From the NCBI GenBank assembly GCA_017442315.1, contig JAFRZX010000037.1:1-41488 (forward strand): a DNA stretch of 41,488 nt, given 5' to 3'. The notes under the pieces were generated by a model, which was not told the origin of the DNA, ran no database searches, and was given only the letters and a program-made list of their open reading frames with translations. This document shows, piece by piece, positions 34,501-41,488 of this stretch; position 1 is the first letter of the stretch, and every line of letters starts with the position of its first letter. Origin of the DNA: Bacteroidales bacterium (GTDB lineage Bacteria > Bacteroidota > Bacteroidia > Bacteroidales > UBA932). The position numbers were made by a program, and so were the translations under genes.

Positions 34501-34651
34501 TCATCTCATCAGTAGCCTTGTTGGTGAAAGTGACAGCCAGGATATGCCGGTAAGCATACCTGTCATCGCTTTCAAGAAGAAGCTGTATATATTTATTGGC
34601 AAGGGTATAGGTCTTGCCTGAACCTGCCGAAGCCTTTAGAATCTCCACCAT
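31568..34651 (-). CDS. addA: AddA/RecB-like UvrD helicase-nuclease
   Basis: A 1027-residue superfamily I helicase with a C-terminal nuclease, half of a RecBCD/AddAB-type double-strand-break end processor. Walker A AGSGKT (9-14), DEFQD (380-384), GDVKQSIYRF (411-420), TIHKSKGLDF (about 700) and VAFTRAAEVM are helicase motifs. The PD-(D/E)XK nuclease shows RPDRVV and VDYKFG (981-986). The start is the ATG at 34651, 16 nt after the addB stop. Confidence 0.92.
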   Translation of the reverse strand: MVEILKASAGSGKTYTLANKYIQLLLESDDRYAYRHILAVTFTNKATDEMKSRILKELYVMANDNDIPAEKRHAAETVLCNILHDYSAFAVSTIDRFFQQTLKAFSREIGQFASYQVELDRDSLIAESVDRVLDSLSLDKKDEKRLKWLTDNTIAQIESGEGYKLDTTLLNVAARLKSEEHRALVEKEGLDEEILYDEATLSRLAEGCDIVCRDYMKAVKKAVTHVADTFAQAGIDPYDTSSHFMSKTLDRYCLLSDGEFIPCITEAVRKSISDISRWFPKSKSHLMDSVTDEMVDAAAAFAGLFGNEYKAYNTAVMLKGQVYGFGIANDIYKEFNALLREKNVLSLDDSNTILKNIIDGTDTPFIYEKLGVRYEHFLLDEFQDTSRVQWDNFRPLLMNSIAGEFYNLIVGDVKQSIYRFRNSDWKLLRDEVPEVFRDCADEGNLDTNWRSFRNIVAFNNSFFKDTASLLDTMYDGGGNVISSIYEDVIQKPAKENDGAVLVSFCPSDQESEMIVKAVEDAVAHGYSYRDIAVLVRWNKEGAEVAASLMNNRIPVVTDDSLMISSALTVRRLVALLSSMDNPDDSTARYLAGHMDLIIPEYGSSLIDLCEDLLRKLKTYDSDTFSSESLYIQSFMDVVRDFVSVEGSNLHRFLKHWEGNTQSISSPSSGNAVRVMTIHKSKGLDFPYVVVPFLEKVKLSRAERRWCRPEVSGTSLANVAEGIYDVLLSSKSENTLFDGHYRDEKLMQYVDNVNVVYVAFTRAAEVMHVIAELPEEEAAVTDFSRIIYRFVNTAGQDLGMEEIHDKEGTSSSERHFIFGRIPDHKCVPVASDDLMGKLPSSFCSWPLELDSGSEDEELPVNERGRLKFSPDAYEFFSENGLWGGAVSQRIKGIVLHDILSEVFCISDVRTAVRHAVYSGTLDSDEEIDVVSMLEQRLDEVKEMGWFPDDAAQVFNETEVIDSDGCILRPDRVVIRNGKVSIVDYKFGEHHASYERQLKRYADVWARMGYEDISACLWYVRTGDVKVIC

Positions 34652-34667
34652 GACATCATCCTCCTTA

Positions 34668-37604
34668 CTATCTTCCGCATATCATTCTGAAATCACACCA
34701 TTTACAATTATCTTCGTCCTCCGTCATCCTGAATGGAATATCCGGATCCTTTATTTCCTTGAGCATTGTCTCCAGCCTCTTGTCCATCTCTGCTGCAAAC
34801 TTAGGGTTCAGAGGACACACCCCAGGGACACCTGCAAACAGTCCTGCGGCAGAATACATGGAGTTGCTTATACCGTCAAGTTCTGCAATTCCTTTTTCCT
34901 GCAACATTCTGTCATATATAAAGAACTGGAGTCCGGCCTTAACCTTTTTCCTTCTGGTTCTGTCAGAACCGAATATGTCTTCGACAACAATTCCGGCTGT
35001 TTCATCATTAACCATAAGTACTGAAGGATCATCCTTTCCACTCTTATAATCGACAAGACGCACATTTCCTTTTCCACCAATCCGGTCAATCCTGTCCACT
35101 ACACCAAAAAAATTCAGACCATATAATTCTACATCAAGAGGCTGTTCCAATCCTATGATTTCAAAGAATTCCTCACCTAAATCGGTCAAAAGCTGCAGGT
35201 CTCGGCTGATGGTCTCCATCACATATCTTACAATCACACTTGCTACGACTAGATTCCTGCCCTCTATTTCGTCTGTACCTAACTCCTCACACATGAGAGC
35301 CATAACCTTATTCCGTACCTCTTCTTCTCTGCCCGACCAAGACTGAAGATATCCGCGTCCCACCTTCTTCATACCTCCAGTCCCTTTATGTGAAAGCTTG
35401 TCGAAAGGCCGGTCAGAAAGCATTTCCTCTTCGGAAGTAAACAATGCCCACATTACATTATGATAGACATTGCCGATCATGGCAGGATCCATAGACTCGG
35501 AAACTTCCTTTTCCTTCTTCAGCTTCATTACCGAATAATAATAGAAGCGCATAGGACAATCAATATAGTTCTGAAGCGAAGACGGTGAATAACGACCTGA
35601 ATAAATCTTATGCAGAATATCTGCATCCTTATATATAACATTATCTTTGGCCGTCGGCATATCAGCCTCCATATCCGGCACAAACATATTTACCGGCAGT
35701 TTGAAATGATAACGCAGCTGTTTGATGTAACGACTTTCCTCACCACTCTTCAACCCTTCAGTCCTTGAATCATATAGCATCCATACATTTTCCGCACGCG
35801 AAACCATACGATAGAAATAATATGCCCATACCGCATCCTGGAATTCATATGCAGGAAGTGAGAATCCTCTTCTGAGTTCAGGAGGTATGAAAGAGGAACT
35901 GATGTTTCTACGCGGGAACATTCCTTCATTGCACGACAGTATGATCACATTCCGGAAATCAAGAGCTCTGGTCTCAAGAGGTCCCATGACCTGAAGTCCT
36001 TTCAGTGGTTCACCGGCAAATGGCACCGACAATCCCGACAGCAATGAATCAAGCAAGTGGATATATGTAGCCGGCAATATTGAAAGTGACATAGCCTTGA
36101 GACGATTCACTGCACACCAATACTCCTTGGCAAAATCCATTTCCAGCGCAGCATATTTATCTTCTGTAAGCCTGGATGCAATATATGCAAGAACTTCCTG
36201 CTGATACCCTGCAATAGCTGCAATCTGTTCGGAATCAGCTGCCGCAAGGTCCTTGATGACCGGTCTGAAGACTACGTCAAAGAGAGGGAAACCATTCAGA
36301 TCTTCTTCAGGTATATAGTATCGTGCCTCCTTTTTAATCTCATCCATCCTTTCCCTGCATGCTTTCATATCCTCTTCTTCAACCAACTTACGGAACAAAG
36401 GATTGGAGAAAAGGTCCCAAACGTGCTTATGATAGAATCTCCATTGACTATCTTTTCTTCTTAAATGGAGCTGCATCTTGAGAAGATCAGACATAAACGC
36501 CCATATTCCACTAGCAGACATAGGATATCCCATAGTCACGTTGATATCCCTTATAGAAGGAGGAATTGAATTCAGCAAAGGCAATAACAAACCCTCATCA
36601 GGAAGAACAACAGCACAATCCGAACCTTGCACTCTTAGTCTCGACAATATTTCACTTACATGCTTGACCTGTCCATATGACGACGGGACACTGACAACAT
36701 TGAACTCAGGAAGCGTTTCAACAGACTCCATCTGAAAAGCCTGAGGGAAATCCTCAACATTCCTGGCCATGAAATAAGAAGATCGGTTCAACGGATCGCT
36801 TATCATCTTACCGGTGTAATCCCAACAGAACTCTGCTACTCCTGCATCCCTCATCCTGGACATAACTTTCTTTTCACATTCATTCAAGGCATTAAGCCCG
36901 ACAAAGACGAACTTATCGGCATCAAATCTATCGGCCAGAACATCAGTCACTGTAGCTGTTTCAAGTCTGTCAACAAAATCTCTGTACAGCATTCCCTCAT
37001 AAGCAAGACCTTGTCCGGCAAGATTTTTCTTGAACTTTTCATACATAGGGAGCATTATATTCCATATCTGAAGGAATGATTCCCGCACATCCTTGGACTT
37101 TCCTCTGGCACGTCCCATGCTACCCTCCTTGAAATGACCGGCAAAAGCTTCTATCGCCTTCCTTTGATTCTCAGTAAGGTATTCAAAGTCATCCTGAAGA
37201 TTCTTCAGGTCCGCCACATTGGTAAAGATCTGTCGAGGATCAGCCAGATACTTGTCCACATCATTGAAATCACCGAGGATGACATCGCCCCAGAAAATAA
37301 AGTCATCCAAAGACTCTGCGACAGGATTGAGTTCACGATAGCAGTCATACAGCATAACCAGAAGTGTCACACGATCTGCAGCAACTGCCTCAGACCTGCT
37401 ACAGAAGAAATCACTCACAGTAACCATCTGCGGAGCAATTACAGGTCTTCCGGAATCTGATGCAACTGCTTCACAAAGGTATTTCTTGAAAAACACCATA
37501 GAGCGTCTGTTCGGAAAAACGAAGCACATTCTCTCTAATGCTTCGACTTTATAATAGTGTTCCGCTACTTGTTTTAAGAATGGCGTCATATCGGATGCTG
37601 TCAT
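34668..37604 (-). CDS. addB: AddB-like inactive helicase / PD-(D/E)XK nuclease
   Basis: A 978-residue partner of AddA. The N-terminus has FVFPNRRSMVFF (28-39) in place of a Walker A. The middle is helicase-like, including SCNEGMFPRR. The C-terminal nuclease has VDYKSGKDD, and four cysteines (683, 967, 970, 976) fit the AddB-type iron-sulfur cluster. It lies directly upstream of addA. The start could be ATG 37604 or 37589, the latter closer to family N-termini. Confidence 0.9.
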   Translation of the reverse strand: MTASDMTPFLKQVAEHYYKVEALERMCFVFPNRRSMVFFKKYLCEAVASDSGRPVIAPQMVTVSDFFCSRSEAVAADRVTLLVMLYDCYRELNPVAESLDDFIFWGDVILGDFNDVDKYLADPRQIFTNVADLKNLQDDFEYLTENQRKAIEAFAGHFKEGSMGRARGKSKDVRESFLQIWNIMLPMYEKFKKNLAGQGLAYEGMLYRDFVDRLETATVTDVLADRFDADKFVFVGLNALNECEKKVMSRMRDAGVAEFCWDYTGKMISDPLNRSSYFMARNVEDFPQAFQMESVETLPEFNVVSVPSSYGQVKHVSEILSRLRVQGSDCAVVLPDEGLLLPLLNSIPPSIRDINVTMGYPMSASGIWAFMSDLLKMQLHLRRKDSQWRFYHKHVWDLFSNPLFRKLVEEEDMKACRERMDEIKKEARYYIPEEDLNGFPLFDVVFRPVIKDLAAADSEQIAAIAGYQQEVLAYIASRLTEDKYAALEMDFAKEYWCAVNRLKAMSLSILPATYIHLLDSLLSGLSVPFAGEPLKGLQVMGPLETRALDFRNVIILSCNEGMFPRRNISSSFIPPELRRGFSLPAYEFQDAVWAYYFYRMVSRAENVWMLYDSRTEGLKSGEESRYIKQLRYHFKLPVNMFVPDMEADMPTAKDNVIYKDADILHKIYSGRYSPSSLQNYIDCPMRFYYYSVMKLKKEKEVSESMDPAMIGNVYHNVMWALFTSEEEMLSDRPFDKLSHKGTGGMKKVGRGYLQSWSGREEEVRNKVMALMCEELGTDEIEGRNLVVASVIVRYVMETISRDLQLLTDLGEEFFEIIGLEQPLDVELYGLNFFGVVDRIDRIGGKGNVRLVDYKSGKDDPSVLMVNDETAGIVVEDIFGSDRTRRKKVKAGLQFFIYDRMLQEKGIAELDGISNSMYSAAGLFAGVPGVCPLNPKFAAEMDKRLETMLKEIKDPDIPFRMTEDEDNCKWCDFRMICGR

Positions 37605-37693
37605 AATTTCATAAGTTTTGCCTGAGCTTCTTGTTCAGACCGTGCTGTAAAAATCTTTTACCGCCCCTAAGAAACTGTCTAAACTTTATTCAT

Positions 37694-37701
37694 GCAAATA
37701 T
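37694..37701 (-). promoter_or_regulatory. -7 element upstream of addB
   Basis: The minus strand reads TATATTTG, a TAnnTTTG match 89 nt before the addB start. The nearest TTTG upstream is only 15 nt away, so the -33 is doubtful. Confidence 0.4.
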
Positions 37702-37882
37702 AAACATTCATTATTGCCAAACCGTGGCACACTTCAAAAAAAATAATATTTTCATTCAACAGACTTTCCTCATACGAGTCTATAACATGTTACTGATTCA
37801 GGATATCATCTTGTCATCAATAATCATATTATATGTTATACGTAAAAAACTTCCTTCATCAATTCAAGAATCTGTTCAAAAA

Positions 37883-37913
37883 TTTGGAGAATTCTTTTTT
37901 TTACGTATCTTTG
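37883..37913 (+). promoter_or_regulatory. consensus Bacteroides promoter for rubrerythrin
   Basis: TTTG (37883-37886), 19 nt, then TATCTTTG (37906-37913) matches TTTG-N19-TAnnTTTG exactly. The start codon is 64 nt downstream, with AAGGA at 37967-37971. Confidence 0.85.
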
Positions 37914-37977
37914 CATTAAATTCTAATTTTGAATTATTAAAAATTAACACTATTAAATACAATTAAAAGGAAACGTT

Positions 37978-38529
37978 ATGACAAAGAAATTCAGATGCTT
38001 GGTATGCGGTTATATCCATGAAGGTGAAACTGCTCCGGAAGAGTGCCCATTATGCCATGTAGGATCAGACCAGTTTGAGGAGATCGTTGAAACAGAAGGT
38101 GAACTGACATGGGCTGACGAACATAAGATCGGCGTGGCAAAAGGTGTAGATCCTGAAATCCTTAAAGGCCTCCGTGACCATTTCAACGGAGAATGCTCTG
38201 AAGTAGGCATGTACCTCGCAATGAGCAGACAGGCCGACAGAGAAGGGTATCCTGAAATTGCCGAAGCATTCAAGAGATACGCATGGGAGGAGGCCGAACA
38301 TGCAGCCAGATTCGCAGAACTTCTTGGAGAGTGCGTTTGGGACACTAAAACAAATGTTGAAAAGAGGATGCTGGCAGAGCAGGGTGCATGCGAAGACAAG
38401 AAAAGGATCGCGACTCTTGCAAAACAGCAGAACCTTGACGCCATTCATGATACCGTTCATGAAATGTGCAAAGATGAAGCACGTCATGGCGCCGGATTCC
38501 AGGGATTATACAACAGATACTTCAAGTAG
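37978..38529 (+). CDS. reverse rubrerythrin (rubredoxin N-terminal)
   Basis: A 183-residue peroxide-scavenging protein. The rubredoxin domain comes first, with CLVC (7-10) and CPLC (23-26), and the ferritin-like diiron domain follows, with EEAEH and DEARH. This order is opposite to classical rubrerythrin and matches reverse rubrerythrins of anaerobes, which reduce H2O2. It is monocistronic with its own strong promoter; its stop is 5 nt from the S4 gene's. Confidence 0.92.
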   Translation: MTKKFRCLVCGYIHEGETAPEECPLCHVGSDQFEEIVETEGELTWADEHKIGVAKGVDPEILKGLRDHFNGECSEVGMYLAMSRQADREGYPEIAEAFKRYAWEEAEHAARFAELLGECVWDTKTNVEKRMLAEQGACEDKKRIATLAKQQNLDAIHDTVHEMCKDEARHGAGFQGLYNRYFK

Positions 38530-38533
38530 CAGG

Positions 38534-38977
38534 TCAATCCTCATCATCCAAGCCCAAATCGGCTGCAAAGGTTTCCGCAATATCATCGGGAACATCAAAA
38601 TCAAGACTGCCCCACAGATCTTCCATCTGGCGGCGGTCTTTCTTTGTAGGCCGCCCGGCTCCTCTGTCTCTTTTAAGGAAGAATGTCTCCACTGGCGCTC
38701 TGAGCTTGGCCAGTTCTTCATGCGGGGTAAGATTCAAAGCATATTGAGGCACAAGTTTAGCCCCCTGACGCTTTTCAACCAGTTTCAGGACCTCATATGT
38801 ATATGTTACAGCACCTTTCCTCACTATCAGACAATCCCCGACCTTTACCATCCTTGATGGTTTCACATCTGCTCCATTCAGACGCACCTTACCCCCTTTA
38901 CATGCATCAGTCGCCTCTGTACGAGTCTTATAAACCCGTATAGCCCATAAATATTTATCGATTCTGACCTCTTCCAT
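38534..38977 (-). CDS. S4-domain RNA-binding protein (Hsp15/HslR-like)
   Basis: A 147-residue protein with an N-terminal S4 domain (RIDKYLWAIRVYKTRTEA, GGKVRLNG, VGDCLIVRKG). Its length and layout are like HslR/Hsp15, which binds stalled 50S-peptidyl-tRNA complexes in E. coli. The C-terminus has a basic GRPTKKDRR segment and an acidic tail. It begins 5 nt after the manA stop. Confidence 0.88.
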   Translation of the reverse strand: MEEVRIDKYLWAIRVYKTRTEATDACKGGKVRLNGADVKPSRMVKVGDCLIVRKGAVTYTYEVLKLVEKRQGAKLVPQYALNLTPHEELAKLRAPVETFFLKRDRGAGRPTKKDRRQMEDLWGSLDFDVPDDIAETFAADLGLDDED

Positions 38978-38982
38978 ATCAA

Positions 38983-40311
38983 TCAGCTGAAAAACTTCAA
39001 CGGACTCGCTCCGTCTGCAGATACATCTTCATCAGAGACCTCATCTTCCAGTCCTTCATAATCTTCCCCTTCAAGGAATGCCTCAGTAGAAGGGTCGATA
39101 TAAGCATCCTGATCATCCACCGGACGAGTTACGGCTTCAAGAAGTACAGTAGAAGATTCCGTAGGCACAAGTAAGAAATCGGCCATATCCGCCGGTATAA
39201 GTATAGTTTCTCCTTTGCACAACTCATAATAGTCCATACATGGCTCACCCTTCTCATTCACAGCAGGCACTTGTATTGAAGCTGCGCCCTCTATACATAT
39301 ATATATAATAAAACTGTTGAATTTTTCCGTATAGATATGCAGCGGTGCAGACAGGTTGATCTTTGTAACATTGAACTGCGGAGACTCCACCAGTGTCTCT
39401 ACAACCTGCCCTTCTTCTGCATGAAATTCTCCATGTCCATCTTCATGGCAATGACATTCACCACCTTCCTCATGACAATGGCATTCACCTCCTTCCTCAT
39501 GACAATGGCAACGGCTTTCTGCACAAGGAATCCAGGATGCATCATCTCCCCAAAGAGGCCCTTTGCGATATAGACCGTTATCAAATGGACGATAATCTAT
39601 AATATCAATCGCTTCTTCCAGATGCATCTGACGTGAGGTTGCAGGATCAAACTCACGTCCCCAATCATAAAGTCTGAAGGTCATATCGGAAGACTCCTGC
39701 ACTTCAGCTATCAAAAGCCCGCCATCAGCTGCATGAACCGTACCTGGAGTTATGTAAAGAACATCTCCTTTTTTAGGATAGATGACATTCAGGATTTGCT
39801 CAACTGTCCCATCATGACACCTGCCATAAAATTCCTGAGCTGTAACCTGTCTTGTAAAACCACAATAAATCCTTGCACCAGGCTTTGCATCCATTACATA
39901 CCAGATCTCAGCCTTACCTAAGGAATCATATCTTTCCGCAGCAATCTCATCATCAGGATGAACCTGTACAGACAGCCGTTCATTAATATCCAAAAATTTT
40001 ATCAACAGCGGGAACTGACGTCCGTAATAACCATACACATCCTCCCCGGTAATTCTTTCAAGATATGTTTCCATTATCTCACTGATGGTATTTCCAGCAA
40101 GCCATCCGTTAGAAATGACAGAGTCTTCAATACCCATATCAGCCAGTTCCCAACTCTCACCAATCAGGTCATCAGACGTCAGAGGTACCTCATTTCCATC
40201 TTTATCACATTCAACAAACTCTTTCCTAAGATCGGTAACAAGCGCATGGCCGCCCCAAGGTCTTCTCGAAGCAACAGGTATAAACTTAAAAGGATATAGA
40301 CTTTTTTCCAT
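38983..40311 (-). CDS. manA: mannose-6-phosphate isomerase class I with Cys/His repeat insert
   Basis: Zinc-dependent isomerase that interconverts mannose 6-phosphate and fructose 6-phosphate. SVQVHPDDE (about 118-125) and TPGTVHA (about 191-197) supply zinc ligands, and KAEIWYV is typical. An insert between the cupin parts carries three CHCHEEGGE-like repeats (39430-39510). The gene has about 442 residues from ATG 40311 (MEKSLYPF), preferred as nearer to family starts than ATG 40320. The S4 gene follows after 5 nt. The acidic C-terminus is also longer than usual. Confidence 0.9.
   Translation of the reverse strand: MEKSLYPFKFIPVASRRPWGGHALVTDLRKEFVECDKDGNEVPLTSDDLIGESWELADMGIEDSVISNGWLAGNTISEIMETYLERITGEDVYGYYGRQFPLLIKFLDINERLSVQVHPDDEIAAERYDSLGKAEIWYVMDAKPGARIYCGFTRQVTAQEFYGRCHDGTVEQILNVIYPKKGDVLYITPGTVHAADGGLLIAEVQESSDMTFRLYDWGREFDPATSRQMHLEEAIDIIDYRPFDNGLYRKGPLWGDDASWIPCAESRCHCHEEGGECHCHEEGGECHCHEDGHGEFHAEEGQVVETLVESPQFNVTKINLSAPLHIYTEKFNSFIIYICIEGAASIQVPAVNEKGEPCMDYYELCKGETILIPADMADFLLVPTESSTVLLEAVTRPVDDQDAYIDPSTEAFLEGEDYEGLEDEVSDEDVSADGASPLKFFS
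39430..39510 (-). repeat. 27-bp tandem repeat, three copies, coding for CHCHEEGGE
   Basis: Inside manA, copies at 39484-39510 and 39457-39483 differ at one base; the third (39430-39456) is diverged and encodes CHCHEDGHG. Each unit supplies two Cys and two His, so it looks like a metal-binding stretch. Confidence 0.9.
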
Positions 40312-40459
40312 ATGTATCATTTACTAATGTTTGGCAAGGTCAAAATTACGGATAATTTCACTTTCTTCACTTACGCTTCCCTTTCCATAATACTCACCGT
40401 CACTCCGTACTGACAAGTGTAAAAGTCCACGGACTATTTGCTTATCTCTCGCGAACTAA

Positions 40460-40490
40460 GGAAAGGACTTTCCTACAACATGAAGTTGTA
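40460..40490. repeat. two adjacent short palindromes upstream of hsp20
   Basis: GGAAAG-GA-CTTTCC (40460-40473) is followed at once by TACAAC-ATGAA-GTTGTA (40474-40490). Together they could form two stacked hairpins or binding sites; the role is unknown. Confidence 0.5.
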
Positions 40491-40607
40491 TCAAACAAAA
40501 TGCGAAGATAGTCAATTTTCAGAACAAAAATCCTGAATTGGCCCGGATATTGACTTACATCGGACGCTGTCACAAAGTGAAAGCACATATATAACAATTT
40601 AACAGAT

Positions 40608-40612
40608 AGGAG
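40608..40612 (+). promoter_or_regulatory. Shine-Dalgarno site of hsp20
   Basis: AGGAG lies 8 nt before the ATG at 40621. Strong SD sites are unusual for Bacteroidota, so this one stands out. Confidence 0.6.
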
Positions 40613-40620
40613 ATTTAAAT

Positions 40621-41073
40621 ATGTTACCAGCAAGAAGGTTCAACAGTCAGTTCGGTCTGACAGATTTCTTCAACGATCTTTTTGAAGGACGTCCTTTGGA
40701 AAAAGTCGGAGGGAACATTCCGGCAATCAATGTAGCGGAAAACGAGAATGAATATAAACTTGAGCTAGCAGCTCCGGGAACATGCAAAGATGACTTCAGG
40801 ATCCACCTCAACAAGGAAGGAAATCTCGTTATAGAGATGGAGAAGAAACACTGCGGATGCAAGAGTACAGAGAAGAATGACGAAAAGAAGGATTGTAAAT
40901 ACCTGAGAAAGGAATTCTCATACTCAAAATTCTCACAGACACTCATCCTTCCAGAAAATGCTGACAAAGATACTATAGATGCCAAGGTTGAAAATGGTAT
41001 CCTTTATGTCAGAATTCCAAAGACAACAAAAGAAAAGATCGAAGATGAAAAACGCATCATCGAAGTGAAATGA
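40621..41073 (+). CDS. Hsp20/alpha-crystallin small heat-shock protein, Cys-rich loop
   Basis: A 150-residue ATP-independent holdase. The alpha-crystallin domain (about 33-140) contains INVAENENEYKLELAAPG, YLRKEFSYSKFSQTLILPEN and AKVENGILYVRIPK. The loop before the YLRKEF strand carries HCGC (77-80) and a further Cys92, plus Cys55, which is unusual because this loop is normally only Lys/Glu-rich. It is monocistronic, with an SD site and a strong terminator. Confidence 0.9.
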   Translation: MLPARRFNSQFGLTDFFNDLFEGRPLEKVGGNIPAINVAENENEYKLELAAPGTCKDDFRIHLNKEGNLVIEMEKKHCGCKSTEKNDEKKDCKYLRKEFSYSKFSQTLILPENADKDTIDAKVENGILYVRIPKTTKEKIEDEKRIIEVK

Positions 41074-41115
41074 TGCGTAATAACTGGAAACACTGTTTTC
41101 AGATTCTGAACACTC

Positions 41116-41152
41116 GGCAGCAGCCAAAGTAATTCCGGCTGCTGCCATTTTT
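41116..41152 (+). terminator. intrinsic terminator of hsp20
   Basis: GGCAGCAGCC (41116-41125) pairs exactly with GGCTGCTGCC (41137-41146), 11-nt loop, followed by ATTTTT. It is 43 nt after the hsp20 stop. Confidence 0.9.
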
Positions 41153-41281
41153 AATAATCTGCCAAAGGGAAAATATTTATACAAAAAGATATCCAGATAT
41201 GAGATTTCATGCTGTACTTATAAGCAAGGTTAACAGTACAAAACTATATTTTCAATAAAAGTCAAAAAAAACGAAGAAAAA

Positions 41282-41312
41282 TTTGCAGGTTTTAAAAAAA
41301 TGCGTACCTTTG
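41282..41312 (+). promoter_or_regulatory. consensus promoter of the tRNA-Asp/tRNA-Val unit
   Basis: TTTG (41282-41285), 19 nt, then TACCTTTG (41305-41312), identical in form to the tRNA-Lys promoter. Confidence 0.88.
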
Positions 41313-41351
41313 CATCCGCGTTCGACCAAAACGCTTAAAGACTGAACAATT

Positions 41352-41428
41352 GGTGCGGTAGTTCAGCTGGTTAGAATACCGGCCTGTCACGCCGGGGGTC
41401 GCGGGTTCGAGTCCCGTCCGCACCGCCA
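41352..41428 (+). tRNA. tRNA-Asp (anticodon GTC)
   Basis: Acceptor GGTGCGG pairs with CCGCACC, anticodon loop CTGTCAC (GTC), T arm with GGTTCGAGTCC; discriminator G and an encoded CCA (41426-41428). It is followed two bases later by tRNA-Val. Confidence 0.95.
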
Positions 41429-41430
41429 AA

Positions 41431-41488
41431 GGGAGCATAGCTCAGTTGGTTTAGAGCATCTGCCTTACAAGCAGAGGGTCGGGGGTTC
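41431..41488 (+). tRNA. tRNA-Val (anticodon TAC), truncated by the window edge
   Basis: GGGAGCA acceptor strand, D arm, anticodon loop CTTACAA (TAC) and the start of the T arm are present; the 3' part lies beyond the window. Confidence 0.9.

Larger units (their letters stand above)
37605..37977. other. intergenic region with divergent addB and rubrerythrin promoters
   Basis: A 373-nt gap without a convincing gene. It holds a minus-strand TATATTTG (37694-37701) ahead of addB and the consensus promoter of rubrerythrin at 37883-37913. An AT-rich plus frame across it has no support. Confidence 0.6.
40321..40620. other. divergent manA / hsp20 intergenic region
   Basis: About 300 nt without a supported gene. 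Visible are a minus-strand TAATTTTG (40341-40348) ahead of manA and adjacent small palindromes at 40460-40490. A third copy of TTACATCGG lies at 40555-40563. A clear AGGAG precedes hsp20. No CIRCE element is seen. Confidence 0.5.

Noticed and set aside
37631-37966. Plus-strand frame of about 111 codons between addB and rubrerythrin
   Set aside because: AT-rich, no domain, and it covers the strong rubrerythrin promoter, so it is probably noncoding.
39430-39510. Possible CRISPR-like repeat array
   Set aside because: The 27-bp units are directly adjacent with no spacers and lie in frame within manA.
39337-39573. Plus-strand frames with MTMAFTSFLM-type repeats
   Set aside because: They are the antisense reading of the CHCHEEGGE repeat in manA.
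40442-40633. Minus-strand 63-codon frame upstream of hsp20
   Set aside because: It spans the short palindromes and the hsp20 start, with no recognisable protein features.

Overview
The window looks like a chromosomal housekeeping segment of a Bacteroidota, most likely Bacteroidales, bacterium. Three things point there. Several genes belong to families largely confined to that phylum (DUF4251, DUF4136, DUF3822, DUF4290, FISUMP lipoproteins). Promoters match the Bacteroides pattern TTTG-N19-TAnnTTTG, with exact copies ahead of tRNA-Lys, rubrerythrin and tRNA-Asp. Shine-Dalgarno sequences are scarce. The genus cannot be fixed from sequence reading alone. No phage, CRISPR array, complete insertion sequence or restriction system is visible.

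Layout. Positions 1-519 hold a possible ORF tail, two inverted repeats and two tRNA-Lys genes on the minus strand. 520-4366 (minus) encode a glycosyltransferase, an LpxH-like phosphoesterase and three envelope proteins (beta-barrel, DUF4136 lipoprotein, DUF4251). 4475-7807 (plus) is a relA-like synthetase with a degenerate hydrolase domain, translationally coupled to a C_GCAxxG_C_C protein and followed by inorganic pyrophosphatase. Next come class II fructose-bisphosphate aldolase (minus) and gmk-nadD (plus). 10192-14763 (minus) is a tight five-gene run: a membrane-anchored unknown, DUF3822, rsmD, DUF4861 and a SulP transporter. 14874-21076 (plus) is a run of DHH phosphoesterase, two FKBP lipoproteins, MATE exporter, cytidylate-kinase-like protein and serine hydrolase. 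21048-24309 (minus) is ackA-ptb-buk, a short-chain acyl-CoA to acid ATP-forming module. Then come a short ComEC-like protein, a FISUMP lipoprotein and ApbE. 27717-37604 (minus) carries addB-addA-DUF4290-ftsK-lolA-like, linking recombination, chromosome segregation and envelope export. The right end has reverse rubrerythrin, an S4 RNA-binding protein, mannose-6-phosphate isomerase with a Cys/His repeat, an Hsp20 with extra cysteines, tRNA-Asp and a truncated tRNA-Val.

How the genes work together. Most form compact operons with gaps of a few bases or ATGA overlaps, and several convergent pairs abut or overlap at their 3' ends. The points most worth a second look are the CHCHEEGGE triplicate repeat inside ManA, the cysteine cluster in the nearby Hsp20, the relA/C_GCAxxG/ppa coupling with a degenerate HD domain, the ackA-ptb-buk set without a visible pta, and the ComEC form lacking its OB and metallo-beta-lactamase domains. 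I do not see convincing evidence for a wholly new defence or mobile system here.
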